A stretch of 64,000 bases of DNA from Limosilactobacillus caccae (GTDB taxonomy: Bacteria > Bacillota > Bacilli > Lactobacillales > Lactobacillaceae), in contig NZ_FTOY01000011.1 in the NCBI RefSeq assembly GCF_900156885.1, positions 62,001 to 126,000 on the forward strand, written 5' to 3'. Under the pieces are notes generated by a model. That model made no database searches. It was not told where the DNA came from and was given only the letters and a program-made list of their open reading frames with translations. Below are positions 49,432 through 58,487 of this stretch, piece by piece. Every line of letters starts with the position of its first letter. Within the stretch, counting starts at the first letter, position 1. The translations under genes were made by a program, and so were the position numbers.

Positions 49432-50400
49432 ATGGTCAAAGAAAAATACCTTGCAATTATTGACCTTGGCTCTAATTCAGTCCGGTTAAAGATTACTAAA
49501 ATTCAAGCAGATGGCAGTTACGAGACAGCCCAGTATGAAAAACGGTATGTGCGGTTAGCATCAAATATGGGACCAGAAAAGATGCTTAAACCAGCCCCAA
49601 TTAAGCGAACCCTCGATGCCTTGACCGAGTTTCGCGCAATTTGTAACCAGTATAAGGATAAGGGACTGACGGTCGTTGCAGTGGCGACCGCCGCTGTTCG
49701 CCAGGCGCAAAACCAGGCCCAGTTTTTAGCCGATGTGAGAAAGCAGACCGGCTTTGACATTCACGTTATCAGTGGTGAACGGGAAGCGTACCTTGATTAC
49801 GTCGGGGTAAGCCGCACCTTGCCAATTGATAAGGGCTTGATCCTTGATACCGGTGGGGCCAGTATGGAACTAATTTCCGTTAACAATGGTGAAGCAGAGG
49901 AAACAGTCAGTATCCCAATGGGGTCAGTGCTAATCTCCCAGCGCTACCACCTGGAGGATAAGATTGATGCGGCGAACTTGTTTGATGCCATTGTGCGGAT
50001 TGATGAAGTTCTTTCCCAACAGCTGTGGTTGAGTCGGCTGCGGCAGACAAAGATCATTGCCCTCGGTGGCTGTAACCGGGCCCTTGCCAAAGTTTTCCGC
50101 TGGCAGCAGGCACTCAACCCCGACGAGGTAATGCCGGTCCATGGTTTGACAATGCGGTCAGAAGAGGCCTTTTTGATTATGCACCAGCTACTAGAAGGCG
50201 ACCGGCAAATGCGGGCTGGCATTCGCGGCATCACGAAGGGCCGGGCCGACGTAGTTGTCGGCGGGCTTTTACCGCTCTTTACCCTGATGCGGCAGTTAGC
50301 AATTGATGAGGTCAGCTTTAGCAACAGTGGGTTGCGGGAAGGGCTCCTCTTTAAGTACCTGGACCACCAAATTGACTTTGGTGATATTGCATCGTTATGA
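49432..50400 (+). CDS. ppx: Exopolyphosphatase, short Ppx/GppA type
   Basis: 322 residues. Canonical actin-like motifs: IIDLGSNSVRLKI, VAVATAAVRQAQN, VISGEREAYLDYVGV, LILDTGGASMELI (DxGGxSxE) and IALGGCNRALAKV. There is no HD-like C-terminal domain, complementing the upstream protein, which has it but lacks the active motifs. Degrades polyphosphate or pppGpp. Confidence 0.93.
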   Translation: MVKEKYLAIIDLGSNSVRLKITKIQADGSYETAQYEKRYVRLASNMGPEKMLKPAPIKRTLDALTEFRAICNQYKDKGLTVVAVATAAVRQAQNQAQFLADVRKQTGFDIHVISGEREAYLDYVGVSRTLPIDKGLILDTGGASMELISVNNGEAEETVSIPMGSVLISQRYHLEDKIDAANLFDAIVRIDEVLSQQLWLSRLRQTKIIALGGCNRALAKVFRWQQALNPDEVMPVHGLTMRSEEAFLIMHQLLEGDRQMRAGIRGITKGRADVVVGGLLPLFTLMRQLAIDEVSFSNSGLREGLLFKYLDHQIDFGDIASL

Positions 50401-50471
50401 TTGCGGGGATGAAAACGGTTAAATTTTTATCTGTTTTTACTAAATTTTACTAATAGTTAATGGTAAAACTG

Positions 50472-50480
50472 TGCTACAAT
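50472..50480 (+). promoter_or_regulatory. Extended -10 promoter of galE
   Basis: TGCTACAAT at 50472-50480 is an extended -10 (TGnTACAAT); no good -35 is seen. Confidence 0.5.
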
Positions 50481-50519
50481 CACTAATGAAAGCTTTAGTT
50501 GGATCAAGGAGGAAATAAG

Positions 50520-51515
50520 ATGGCTATTTTAGTTGCTGGTGGTGCCGGATACATCGGTTCCCACATGGTAAAAGACTTAATCGATCATGGTGAAGACGTT
50601 GTTGTTGCAGATAACCTCTCAACTGGTCACCGTGACGCAATTAATCCACAGGCGAAGTTTTATGAAGGTGACATTCGCGACCGTAAGTTCCTAGACAAGG
50701 TTTTTGATAGCGAAGATATTACGGCAGTGGTTCACTTTGCTGCTTTCTCAATTGTACCTGAATCAATGAGTAAGCCGCTGAAGTACTTTGACAACAACAC
50801 TGGTGGGATGATTACCTTGCTTGAAGCAATGCATGACCACGACATCAAGTACATTGTCTTCAGCTCAACTGCGGCGACATATGGTGTTCCTGAACACATG
50901 CCGATCAAGGAAACAGACCCGCAAAAGCCAATTAACCCATATGGCTTGAGTAAGTTAATGATGGAAGAAATGATGGCCTGGGCAGATAAGGCATATGGGA
51001 TCAAGTTCGTTGCTCTTCGTTACTTTAACGTTGCCGGGGCAGCTCCTGATGGCACGATTGGTGAAGACCACGGTCCAGAGACCCACTTAGTACCAATCAT
51101 CTTACAAGTGGCCCAGGGGAAACGGGATGAATTGAGCATCTTTGGTGATGACTACAATACTCCTGACGGAACCAACGTGCGGGACTATGTTCACGTAATG
51201 GACCTTGCTGATGCCCACATCTTGGCAATCAAGTACCTTGAAGCTGGCAACAAGAGTAATGCCTTTAACCTTGGTTCATCAACCGGCTTCTCCAACAAGC
51301 AAATGTTAGAGGCTGCCCGGGAAGTTACCGGCAAGCCAATTCCTGCGAAGATGGCCCCTCGCCGTCCCGGTGATCCAGACTCATTAGTTGCGGCTAGTGA
51401 TAAGGCCCGGACAATCTTAGGCTGGAAGCCAAAGTACGATGATGTTCATGACATCATTGCAACCGCCTGGAAGTGGCACTCAACCCACCCAAAGGGTTAT
51501 GATGACCGCGACTAG
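50520..51515 (+). CDS. galE: UDP-glucose 4-epimerase
   Basis: 331 residues; ATG at 50520 after AAGGAGG (the frame's upstream ATG at 50499 covers the binding site). Short-chain dehydrogenase fold: GGAGYIGSH for [11 protein letters not shown] with the catalytic Ser/Thr, and YGLSK with Tyr/Lys. Interconverts UDP-Glc and UDP-Gal for the Leloir pathway and glycan synthesis. Codon bias suggests high expression. Single gene with two hairpins after it. Confidence 0.96.
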   Translation: MAILVAGGAGYIGSHMVKDLIDHGEDVVVADNLSTGHRDAINPQAKFYEGDIRDRKFLDKVFDSEDITAVVHFAAFSIVPESMSKPLKYFDNNTGGMITLLEAMHDHDIKYIVFSSTAATYGVPEHMPIKETDPQKPINPYGLSKLMMEEMMAWADKAYGIKFVALRYFNVAGAAPDGTIGEDHGPETHLVPIILQVAQGKRDELSIFGDDYNTPDGTNVRDYVHVMDLADAHILAIKYLEAGNKSNAFNLGSSTGFSNKQMLEAAREVTGKPIPAKMAPRRPGDPDSLVAASDKARTILGWKPKYDDVHDIIATAWKWHSTHPKGYDDRD

Positions 51516-51546
51516 TTAAACTAACCGCTAAAGTAGAATAATTGCG

Positions 51547-51605
51547 AAAAATCCAGATGATTGCTTTGCTGACATAAGTGAAGCAATCATCTGGATTTTC
51601 CCTTT
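51547..51605 (+). terminator. Strong terminator after galE
   Basis: AAAATCCAGATGATTGCTT (51547-51565) pairs fully with the arm at 51580-51598, followed by CCCTTTTT. Confidence 0.93.
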
Positions 51606-51633
51606 TTAAGGATAGTTAGTTTCAGTATCATAG

Positions 51634-51680
51634 AAAAGGCCAGTCAAACAATCAGCAGGTGATTGCTTAGCTAGCCTTTT
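51634..51680 (-). terminator. Terminator of the neopullulanase operon
   Basis: AAAAGGC (51634-51640) pairs with GCCTTTT (51674-51680), with AATC/GATT inside; on the minus strand it ends in CCTTTTCT. Confidence 0.7.
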
Positions 51681-51767
51681 GCTTTGTAAGATTTTTATTT
51701 GTTGTTTAGCGGAATTTGAGAATTAATATGGTGCAGTTAATCAACAGTCCTTCCTAGGCAACGGAAG

Positions 51768-53531
51768 TTACTTAGTGATGACAAAGCCATCCTTAGCTAA
51801 TTGACCATTGGAATAGTTTTGTGCCATCAACTTTTCCCCAGTTGCGGTAAAGCTGACCGCAGTATTGGTGGTGTTAAAATAACCGACTAACTGCTGGTCA
51901 TCTAACTGCCGCTGGACTTCTATTAGCCCGTTCGGTAAGACGCTAAAGCGAATAGTTCCTTCAGAGATAGTTTGCCAGTTATTCCGGCGCCAATTAACGA
52001 GTTGGTGCATAAAGTTAAACATCTGCTGACCTTGGTTATCTGGGTGCCAATTCATCGGCTTCCGACAATCAGGGTCATTAGCACCGTCCATTCCATATTC
52101 GGTTCCATAATAAATTGAAGGAACGCCTGGCTGGAGGAAGGTGAAGGCAAAGGTTTGTTTAACTAGGTCAATGTTATGATTAGCAAGGGTCATCACACGA
52201 GCAGTATCGTGCGAATCTAAAGCATTAAACATCATTTGATTAGTTTGATCCCGGTACTTCATTAGCTGATTTCCAAGCTGTTCAACCAGTTGGGGAGCAG
52301 TTAGTTGATGTTTGACAAAGTGATGGAGAATTGCCGTGGTATAAGTATAGTTCATTACACCGCTAAACTCATCACCATTAAGCCATGCCTGTGACGTGTG
52401 CCAGATTTCCCCGAGAATATAGAAGTCTGGTTTGAGTGCAACCATCTCCTGGTGGAAACGGCGCCAGAAGTGGTGGTCAATTTCATTTGCAACATCCAAG
52501 CGCCAAGCGTCAATATCAAACTTTTCCACCCAGTACTTCGCAATCCCCAGCAAGTAGTCTTGAACTGCTGGTGTAGCGGTGTTTAACTTTGGCATATGCG
52601 GTGTATAGTCAAAGGTATCGTAAGTTGCGTCCGGGGTAAACTCAAAGTTATCCGTTGGGGTATAGGTAGCAGGGAATTTATTAACGTGGAACCAATCACT
52701 GTACTTTGAATTTTTGCCGTTTTTTAAGACGTCTTGCCACTGGGGTGATTTATCACCGATATGGTTAAAGACCGCATCGAGCATAACCTTGATGCCTCGT
52801 TTATGCGCTTCTTTGACAACCTTCTTGAAGAGGTCATCATCACCAAAGTGGGGATCTATTTGATAGTAATCTTCGGTGTCATATTTATGATTTGATGAAG
52901 CCTTAAAAATCGGGTTGAAGTAAATTCCATTGACGCCTAATTCCTTAAGGTGGTCAAGGTGGTCGAGAACTCCCTGTAAATCACCACCGTAAAAGTCTTG
53001 TCGTCCAGGGGTAACGCTTGGATCCCACGTTTTTGTTCCTTCAGGGTCATTAGTTTTGTCGCCATTAGCAAAACGCTCAGGGAAAATTTGATACCATACT
53101 GTCTTTTTAACCCATTCTGGTGCATGAACGGCATCAATTGTCTGGAAAAATGGCATCCGGAAGTAGGTATTAAGGTCGTTAAGTTGTTCTTCATCATCTG
53201 GTGCAATAAATCCACGGTCGGTATAGATAGTGACTGTCTTATCTGCACCGGTGATCTTAAAGGCGTAGGCTAAGCGTTTCTTGGGCTCAGTAACAGCTAA
53301 TTGCCAATAATCATAAAGATCATCAGTAATAATCTTATCCATTGGTGTTGGTTGAGTATAAAACGGTGGCTTTATCCCTACTAGACTACGTAAGCTATAT
53401 GGGTCACCATGAAGAAGCTCGACTTTGACAACATCATTTTTAGCTGTTCGGAGACGGATCCGCATCGTGTGGGCATCATATAAGAACGCCATCTCACTTT
53501 CTGGCCGGTGGTAAATCGCTGCAAAGTTCAT
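51768..53531 (-). CDS. Neopullulanase/maltogenic amylase-type GH13 glycosidase
   Basis: 587 residues, no signal peptide, hence cytoplasmic. N-terminal beta-sandwich (MNFAAIYHRPESEMAFLYDA) as in GH13_20, then the barrel with DAVFNHIGD (region I), WRLDVANEIDHHFWR (region II with nucleophile Asp), ILGEIWHTS (region III, Glu) and ALDSHDTARV (region IV). Cleaves imported maltodextrins, pullulan-like or cyclodextrin substrates. Its ATG overlaps the stop of the transporter gene by one base. Confidence 0.94.
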   Translation of the reverse strand: MNFAAIYHRPESEMAFLYDAHTMRIRLRTAKNDVVKVELLHGDPYSLRSLVGIKPPFYTQPTPMDKIITDDLYDYWQLAVTEPKKRLAYAFKITGADKTVTIYTDRGFIAPDDEEQLNDLNTYFRMPFFQTIDAVHAPEWVKKTVWYQIFPERFANGDKTNDPEGTKTWDPSVTPGRQDFYGGDLQGVLDHLDHLKELGVNGIYFNPIFKASSNHKYDTEDYYQIDPHFGDDDLFKKVVKEAHKRGIKVMLDAVFNHIGDKSPQWQDVLKNGKNSKYSDWFHVNKFPATYTPTDNFEFTPDATYDTFDYTPHMPKLNTATPAVQDYLLGIAKYWVEKFDIDAWRLDVANEIDHHFWRRFHQEMVALKPDFYILGEIWHTSQAWLNGDEFSGVMNYTYTTAILHHFVKHQLTAPQLVEQLGNQLMKYRDQTNQMMFNALDSHDTARVMTLANHNIDLVKQTFAFTFLQPGVPSIYYGTEYGMDGANDPDCRKPMNWHPDNQGQQMFNFMHQLVNWRRNNWQTISEGTIRFSVLPNGLIEVQRQLDDQQLVGYFNTTNTAVSFTATGEKLMAQNYSNGQLAKDGFVITK

Positions 53532-54877
53532 TAGTCAATATCTCCTTTTTCAACTGATGTTTCCTTAACGGCGTAAACGGCAAAGGCACCAATTAATGCT
53601 AAGATTGCGGATGCAACCAGCATGTGTGGAATATCATTGCCAAGCATTGGGAAAAGAGCAAAGGAAGCAACTGAGGCGACAATTTGTGGGAAACAGATCC
53701 AACAGTTAAAGAGTCCCATGTAAGTACCGTCGTGCTTACCGTCAAGGGCATTTGTTAAGATAGTAAATGGAATTGAGTTAATTGTTACCCAACAAATACC
53801 AATTCCGATGAAGGCGACAAAGGATAAGAAGCGGGTTGGTGCAACAGAAAGACCCCAGAAACCAAGTGCGCCGACAATCATCCCAAAGGCATAGGCAGGC
53901 TTACGAAGCTTATCATTTAACCGGGTTAAAACAAGGCCCCAAATAATAGCAACAGCAACTTCAACGGCTGATAAAACACCAAACCAGTTACCGGCAGCTT
54001 GGTATGCAGCACTAGCAGCATCCTTAGTGTGCCAGATGTTTTCAGCAACAGTACCAGTACCGTATGTCCAGAGGTATTGGAAACCAGTCCAGGAGAAGAA
54101 TTCAACCAATCCTAACGTCCAGAAGACCTTTGGAGCATTTTTAATAATTGTAAAGAAGTTTTCGCTAATTTCTTCGTTTTCGTCTAAACCATGGTATTTA
54201 GCGTACGTAGCTGGATCATATTCATCAACTTTCCAAATCGTAAAAATTGAAGAAACGACCAGAATTAATGAACCGAGGTAGAAGGAAAGCTTAACTGAAT
54301 CGGGAAGCTCCCCTTTAGCAGCAACGTTTTCGACACCAATCCAGGTTAAGAAGAATGGGAACAAGTTCGCAGCAACAGAACCGATGTTACCCCAGATTGT
54401 TTGCCACGACCACGCAATGTCTTTTTGCTTATCGTTAACCATATCAGAAATCATCATCTTAAATGGTTGCATTGACATGTTGGAAGATAAGTCCATAAAC
54501 AGGATTGCGACCGCACCAAACCACAGGGCGGTGGATGTCTTAAACCCTAATGAACCAGAATTAGGCAACAGGCACATTACGATGACCGCAACAATTGTCC
54601 CGACAATCAGGTATGGTAACCGCCGACCAAGTTTAGGAATCCAAGTCCGGTCAGAGAAGTAACCAACTAGTGGTTGAACAATCATTCCGGCCAGTGGTGG
54701 CAGAATAAAGAAGTATCCCAGCTTAGTTGGGTCAGCACCAAGGGTTTGGAAAATCCGCCCCATGTTGGCGCTTTGCAGGGCAAACGCCATTGAGGTCCCT
54801 AAGTTACCAAAAGTCATTAACATCAATACAGAAAACGCTAGTGTAGGTAATTGTTTTTTTCCTTTCTTTGCGTCCAT
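53531..54877 (-). CDS. MFS sugar transporter, maltose/maltodextrin type (GPH/SLC45-like)
   Basis: 448 residues; start MDAKKGKKQLPTLAF after GGAGG on the minus strand. Twelve membrane helices with the MFS loop motif GYFSDRTWIPKLGRRLPYL between TM2 and TM3. The pattern resembles MalT-type maltose/H+ symporters of lactobacilli. Coupling with the GH13 gene supports uptake of maltose or maltodextrin. Upstream lie a LacI-type operator and a cre. Confidence 0.9.
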   Translation of the reverse strand: MDAKKGKKQLPTLAFSVLMLMTFGNLGTSMAFALQSANMGRIFQTLGADPTKLGYFFILPPLAGMIVQPLVGYFSDRTWIPKLGRRLPYLIVGTIVAVIVMCLLPNSGSLGFKTSTALWFGAVAILFMDLSSNMSMQPFKMMISDMVNDKQKDIAWSWQTIWGNIGSVAANLFPFFLTWIGVENVAAKGELPDSVKLSFYLGSLILVVSSIFTIWKVDEYDPATYAKYHGLDENEEISENFFTIIKNAPKVFWTLGLVEFFSWTGFQYLWTYGTGTVAENIWHTKDAASAAYQAAGNWFGVLSAVEVAVAIIWGLVLTRLNDKLRKPAYAFGMIVGALGFWGLSVAPTRFLSFVAFIGIGICWVTINSIPFTILTNALDGKHDGTYMGLFNCWICFPQIVASVASFALFPMLGNDIPHMLVASAILALIGAFAVYAVKETSVEKGDID

Positions 54878-54927
54878 AATAAAAAACCTCCATAATAACT
54901 GCATCTGATTAATTAATAATCGTCATT

Positions 54928-54987
54928 AGAATATCATCTTTTTTAATTTGTGCAAGCGGTTGCAATAATAAAATGTAAACGCCTTCA
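54928..54987 (-). promoter_or_regulatory. mal promoter with LacI/MalR-type operator and cre
   Basis: Minus-strand promoter TTGCAC (54950-54955) and TATTCT (54928-54933), 16 bases apart. TGCAAGCGGTTGCA (54951-54964) is an almost perfect palindrome over the -35, like MalR operators. TGTAAACGCCTTCA (54974-54987) fits cre at 13 of 14 positions. I see nothing further in the stretch 54988-55200 except AT-rich sequence. Confidence 0.7.
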
Positions 54988-55222
54988 TTTATTTTGTGGG
55001 AACAAATGATTTTTAGCTAAGTCAGGGGGAAATATTTTAAAAATTAAGTTTTATAAATATATTGATTAACAATCATTATTCTTGACCAACCATGGAAATT
55101 GGTGACGCATAATTCAAATCGTAATTTTCAATTTAGAAATGGTTTGGCAGAATTAAAAGCAAAAGGGGGTCAAAACTTATCCATTGTGATAATATGTAAG
55201 ATGATTGAAAGGATTGATCAAA

Positions 55223-55948
55223 ATGAAAATACTTGCCATCGATACATCCAACCACCCAATGAGTGTTGCCCTGGTTGAAGATGAGCAATTGTTAGCCACC
55301 ACGACCCTTAACATGGTGCGCAACCACAGTATTTACCTAATGCCAGCGATTAGTAAGTTATTTGAACTAGTAAAGTGGCAACCGACTGATCTCGACCGGG
55401 TAGTCGTCGCCCAGGGGCCTGGTTCTTATACGGGGGTACGGATCGCGGTTACGACTGCCAAGGTGTTGGCAGATACGGAAAAAATTGACTTAGTCGGGGT
55501 TTCCAGCCTCGCGGTCTTGGCACGAAACGTTGTCCCAACAGCAAAAGCCGTAATCGTGCCCTTCTTTGATGCCCGGCGGGGAAATGTCTTTGCCGGTGCT
55601 TACCAGTGGGAAGACGGCACGCTAGTAAATAAGATTGCTGACCAACACCTGGGGATTGATACATTACTTGACCAATTAGCAAAGCTTGACCGGCCGGTGG
55701 TCCTTGTCGGTCAGATGACGGATAAAATCCGGGCAAAATTTGACCAACTACCAGCGAATGTGACCCTGCTACCACGGACTTACAGCATCCCGTCAACTTA
55801 CCAGTTGGCGATTGCAGGTGAAAAGGAGTCACCGGTAGAAGATATTGACCCGTTTGTCCCTCATTATTTGCGGATTACTGAAGCAGAAGCCAACTGGCAG
55901 AAGCTTCATCCGGGAGAAACCAGAAAGAATTATGTTCGAGAAGTTTAA
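55223..55948 (+). CDS. tsaB: tRNA threonylcarbamoyladenosine biosynthesis protein TsaB
   Basis: 241 residues; ATG at 55223 (MKILAIDTSNHPMSVAL) after AAAGGA; an in-frame TTG at 55205 precedes the binding site. Pseudo-ASKHA fold with VVAQGPGSYTGVRIAV, typical of TsaB. It scaffolds TsaD and TsaE in t6A37 formation. rimI overlaps its end by 17 bases. Confidence 0.95.
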   Translation: MKILAIDTSNHPMSVALVEDEQLLATTTLNMVRNHSIYLMPAISKLFELVKWQPTDLDRVVVAQGPGSYTGVRIAVTTAKVLADTEKIDLVGVSSLAVLARNVVPTAKAVIVPFFDARRGNVFAGAYQWEDGTLVNKIADQHLGIDTLLDQLAKLDRPVVLVGQMTDKIRAKFDQLPANVTLLPRTYSIPSTYQLAIAGEKESPVEDIDPFVPHYLRITEAEANWQKLHPGETRKNYVREV

Positions 55949-56495
55949 AGAATGGTTAGTGATGACAACGACGGGGGCACCGAAACGGCCAGTCCTGGAC
56001 TTTACCCGCCGTGTCGTAATGGTCAATGGTCACCAGTATGCTGTCCGGATGGCGACAGAACGTGACATTGAAACCTTAATTGAGATTGAAAAGCGGATAT
56101 ACGGGGTTGCCCCGTGGAGTTATGCTGCTTTCCGCCTCGAACTCCAGCGCCCGCACGATCGCTTATACTTGGTCGTCGAAGATGATGACCAGGTCATTGG
56201 CTTTATGGGGATGGCGGTTGACTGGTACCACTACGACCTGCACATTACTAATATTGGGATCACCCCTGCTTACCAAAAGAAGGGCATTGGGACATACCTG
56301 ATTACGACCGCCAAAAATATTGCCCGCCATCTCAAACTCCACTCGCTGAGTTTAGAGGTTCGGGTGCACAATCTCGCGGCGCGAAAATTATACGAGAGTT
56401 TAGGATTTCGTGACCACCACATTAAGCCACGTTATTACCTAGATAACCACGAAGATGCAGTTGATATGCAAGCAGACTTACTTAATAAGAAGTAG
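55932..56495 (+). CDS. rimI: GNAT N-acetyltransferase, RimI type
   Basis: 187 residues; ATG at 55932 inside the end of tsaB. About 45 extra N-terminal residues precede the GNAT core (VRMATERDIETLIEIEKRIY; acetyl-CoA loop ITPAYQKKGIGTYLI; RVHNLAARKLYESLGF). RimI acetylates the N-terminus of ribosomal protein S18. The tsaB-rimI-tsaD order is conserved. Confidence 0.92.
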   Translation: MFEKFKEWLVMTTTGAPKRPVLDFTRRVVMVNGHQYAVRMATERDIETLIEIEKRIYGVAPWSYAAFRLELQRPHDRLYLVVEDDDQVIGFMGMAVDWYHYDLHITNIGITPAYQKKGIGTYLITTAKNIARHLKLHSLSLEVRVHNLAARKLYESLGFRDHHIKPRYYLDNHEDAVDMQADLLNKK

Positions 56496-56513
56496 AGGAG
56501 AATTTGATTTATT

Positions 56514-57542
56514 ATGGCAGAACGCAAATTAATCCTAGCGTTTGAATCGAGTTGTGACGAAACGAGTGTTGCCGTTGTCGAAAACGGGACAAAGATCCTT
56601 TCGAATATCGTTGCCACCCAAATTGATAGTCACCAGCGTTTTGGTGGGGTTGTTCCTGAAGTTGCCAGCCGGCACCACATTGAACAAATCACTAAGTGTA
56701 CGAATGAGGCCTTAGCGCAAGCAGACGTTGCGTATGATGACCTTACAGCGGTTGCCGTAACTTATGGGCCGGGACTAGTCGGATCACTGCTCGTTGGGGT
56801 GACGGCGGCCAAGGTGGTTTCATGGGCGCATGGCCTGCCACTTGTTCCCGTTAACCACATGGCGGGGCATATCTACGCAGCCCGCTATGTCGGCGAGTTT
56901 AAGTATCCACAAATGGCCCTTCTTGTCTCTGGTGGGCACACCGAATTAGTGTACATGCCAAATGAGCATGAATATAAAATTATCGGAGAAACCCGGGATG
57001 ACGCGGCTGGTGAGGCCTACGATAAGATTGGTCGGGTGCTCGGGGTCAACTATCCTGCCGGGAAGACGATTGATGAATGGGCAGCAAAGGGGAAGGATAC
57101 CTTCCACTTCCCCCGGGCGATGGAAAAAGAGGATAATTATGACTTTAGCTTCAGTGGCTTAAAGAGTGCCTTCATCAATACCGTCCATAATGCTGACCAA
57201 CGCGGTGAAGAACTGGATAAGGATGACCTTGCTGCTAGTTTCCAACAGAGTGTCGTTGACGTCTTAGCAGAAAAAACGATGCGGGCGCTCGACGATTACC
57301 CGGTTAAGCAGTTAGTTTTGGCGGGCGGGGTAGCCGCTAACCATGGTCTCCGAACCCGGTTAGACCATGATATGGCAAAGTACCACCCTGACGTAACAAT
57401 GTTGCAAGCCCCGTTGAAGCTCTGTGGTGACAACGCGGCAATGATCGGGGCTGCTGGCTTTGTCGGTTATAATCACGGTGACCGGGCGGGGATGGACCTC
57501 AACGCAGTCCCCGGCTTAATGTTTGACCGGTTGCATGAGTAA
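56514..57542 (+). CDS. tsaD: tRNA N6-adenosine threonylcarbamoyltransferase
   Basis: 342 residues. [15 protein letters not shown], metal-binding His pair in [37 protein letters not shown] and [12 protein letters not shown]. Transfers the threonylcarbamoyl group to A37. Last gene of the operon. Confidence 0.97.
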   Translation: MAERKLILAFESSCDETSVAVVENGTKILSNIVATQIDSHQRFGGVVPEVASRHHIEQITKCTNEALAQADVAYDDLTAVAVTYGPGLVGSLLVGVTAAKVVSWAHGLPLVPVNHMAGHIYAARYVGEFKYPQMALLVSGGHTELVYMPNEHEYKIIGETRDDAAGEAYDKIGRVLGVNYPAGKTIDEWAAKGKDTFHFPRAMEKEDNYDFSFSGLKSAFINTVHNADQRGEELDKDDLAASFQQSVVDVLAEKTMRALDDYPVKQLVLAGGVAANHGLRTRLDHDMAKYHPDVTMLQAPLKLCGDNAAMIGAAGFVGYNHGDRAGMDLNAVPGLMFDRLHE

Positions 57543-57549
57543 AAATTTA

Positions 57550-57590
57550 AGAGGCCGTGGAATTGGCTTTCCACGACCTCTTATTGTTTT
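57550..57590 (+). terminator. Terminator after tsaD
   Basis: AAGAGGCCGTGGAA and TTCCACGACCTCTT arms (one mismatch), then ATTGTTTT. Downstream, an imperfect hairpin at about 57621-57672 may serve proC on the other strand. Confidence 0.88.
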
Positions 57591-57694
57591 AAATATTTGC
57601 GGGGGAAATTGGTGCTAAGTTGCAAAAGAGCACGGCAGACAAACACTGTCCTTAGCTACCGGGCGTTTTTTGCTTTCCCCACCTTAGTTAAATT

Positions 57695-58471
57695 TTATTG
57701 TTCGCCATTGGCCTTATTAATCGCGTCCATTACGGCAAAGCGGAAGCCGTTCTTTTCCAGGGCCTCCACCCCCTTGATCGTTGTCCCGGCGGGGGAGGTG
57801 ACTTGGTCACGGAGTAGTGCTGGCGCCTTCTTACTATCGTAGGCTAAGGCACCAGTTCCCTTGACCATGCTGGCGATGACCTGGTAAGCAGTTTGCCGGT
57901 CAAGACCATGCTTTACCGCCGCGTCACTCATGGCATCCATCATCACGTCGACAAAGGCGGGACCACAGCCACCAACGACCCCAATAATATCGAGTTGACG
58001 CTCCGCAACGGGGATAACATCACCGAGGCTATTGAGGACCGTCATTACTGTCGAGAATGCGTCGGCTGGAGCGTCATGCGGCATTGCTAAACCGATTGTG
58101 CCGGCATTAACTTCCACCGGGGTGTTGGGGATGATGGTGACAATCGTTTTGTTTGGCAGGGACTTCTTCAGACTATCCTGACTCACCCCGGCAGCCGCAG
58201 AAATAATGATGGTCGAATCACTAAGGTTCGTCAGTGACTTGGCGACCGCCGTTGTGATTGGTGCCGGCGTTGTGAGGATAACGACTTGCGGGTCAAGGCT
58301 TGCGACTTCGCTTGCGTTATTAACCAACTTGAAGCCTAATTCTTCGGCAAACTTGCTGACGCGGGAGTTAGAAGGGTTCATTGCGCTAAGGTTAAACTGC
58401 TTGGTGTTATCAAGTCCCTTCATAATTGCGCTCCCCATGTTGCCGACACCGATAATTGTAATGTTCATCAT
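57695..58471 (-). CDS. proC: Pyrroline-5-carboxylate reductase
   Basis: 258 residues; start at the first ATG of ATGATG after AGGAGG on the minus strand. Rossmann motif ITIIGVGNMGSAIMKG; substrate part VVGGCGPAFVDVMMDAMSDAAV and GLDRQTAYQVIASMVKGTGAL. Last step of proline synthesis. Third gene of proB-proA-proC, 16 bases after proA. Confidence 0.95.
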   Translation of the reverse strand: MMNITIIGVGNMGSAIMKGLDNTKQFNLSAMNPSNSRVSKFAEELGFKLVNNASEVASLDPQVVILTTPAPITTAVAKSLTNLSDSTIIISAAAGVSQDSLKKSLPNKTIVTIIPNTPVEVNAGTIGLAMPHDAPADAFSTVMTVLNSLGDVIPVAERQLDIIGVVGGCGPAFVDVMMDAMSDAAVKHGLDRQTAYQVIASMVKGTGALAYDSKKAPALLRDQVTSPAGTTIKGVEALEKNGFRFAVMDAINKANGEQ

Positions 58472-58487
58472 AAATTCCTCCTTTAGA

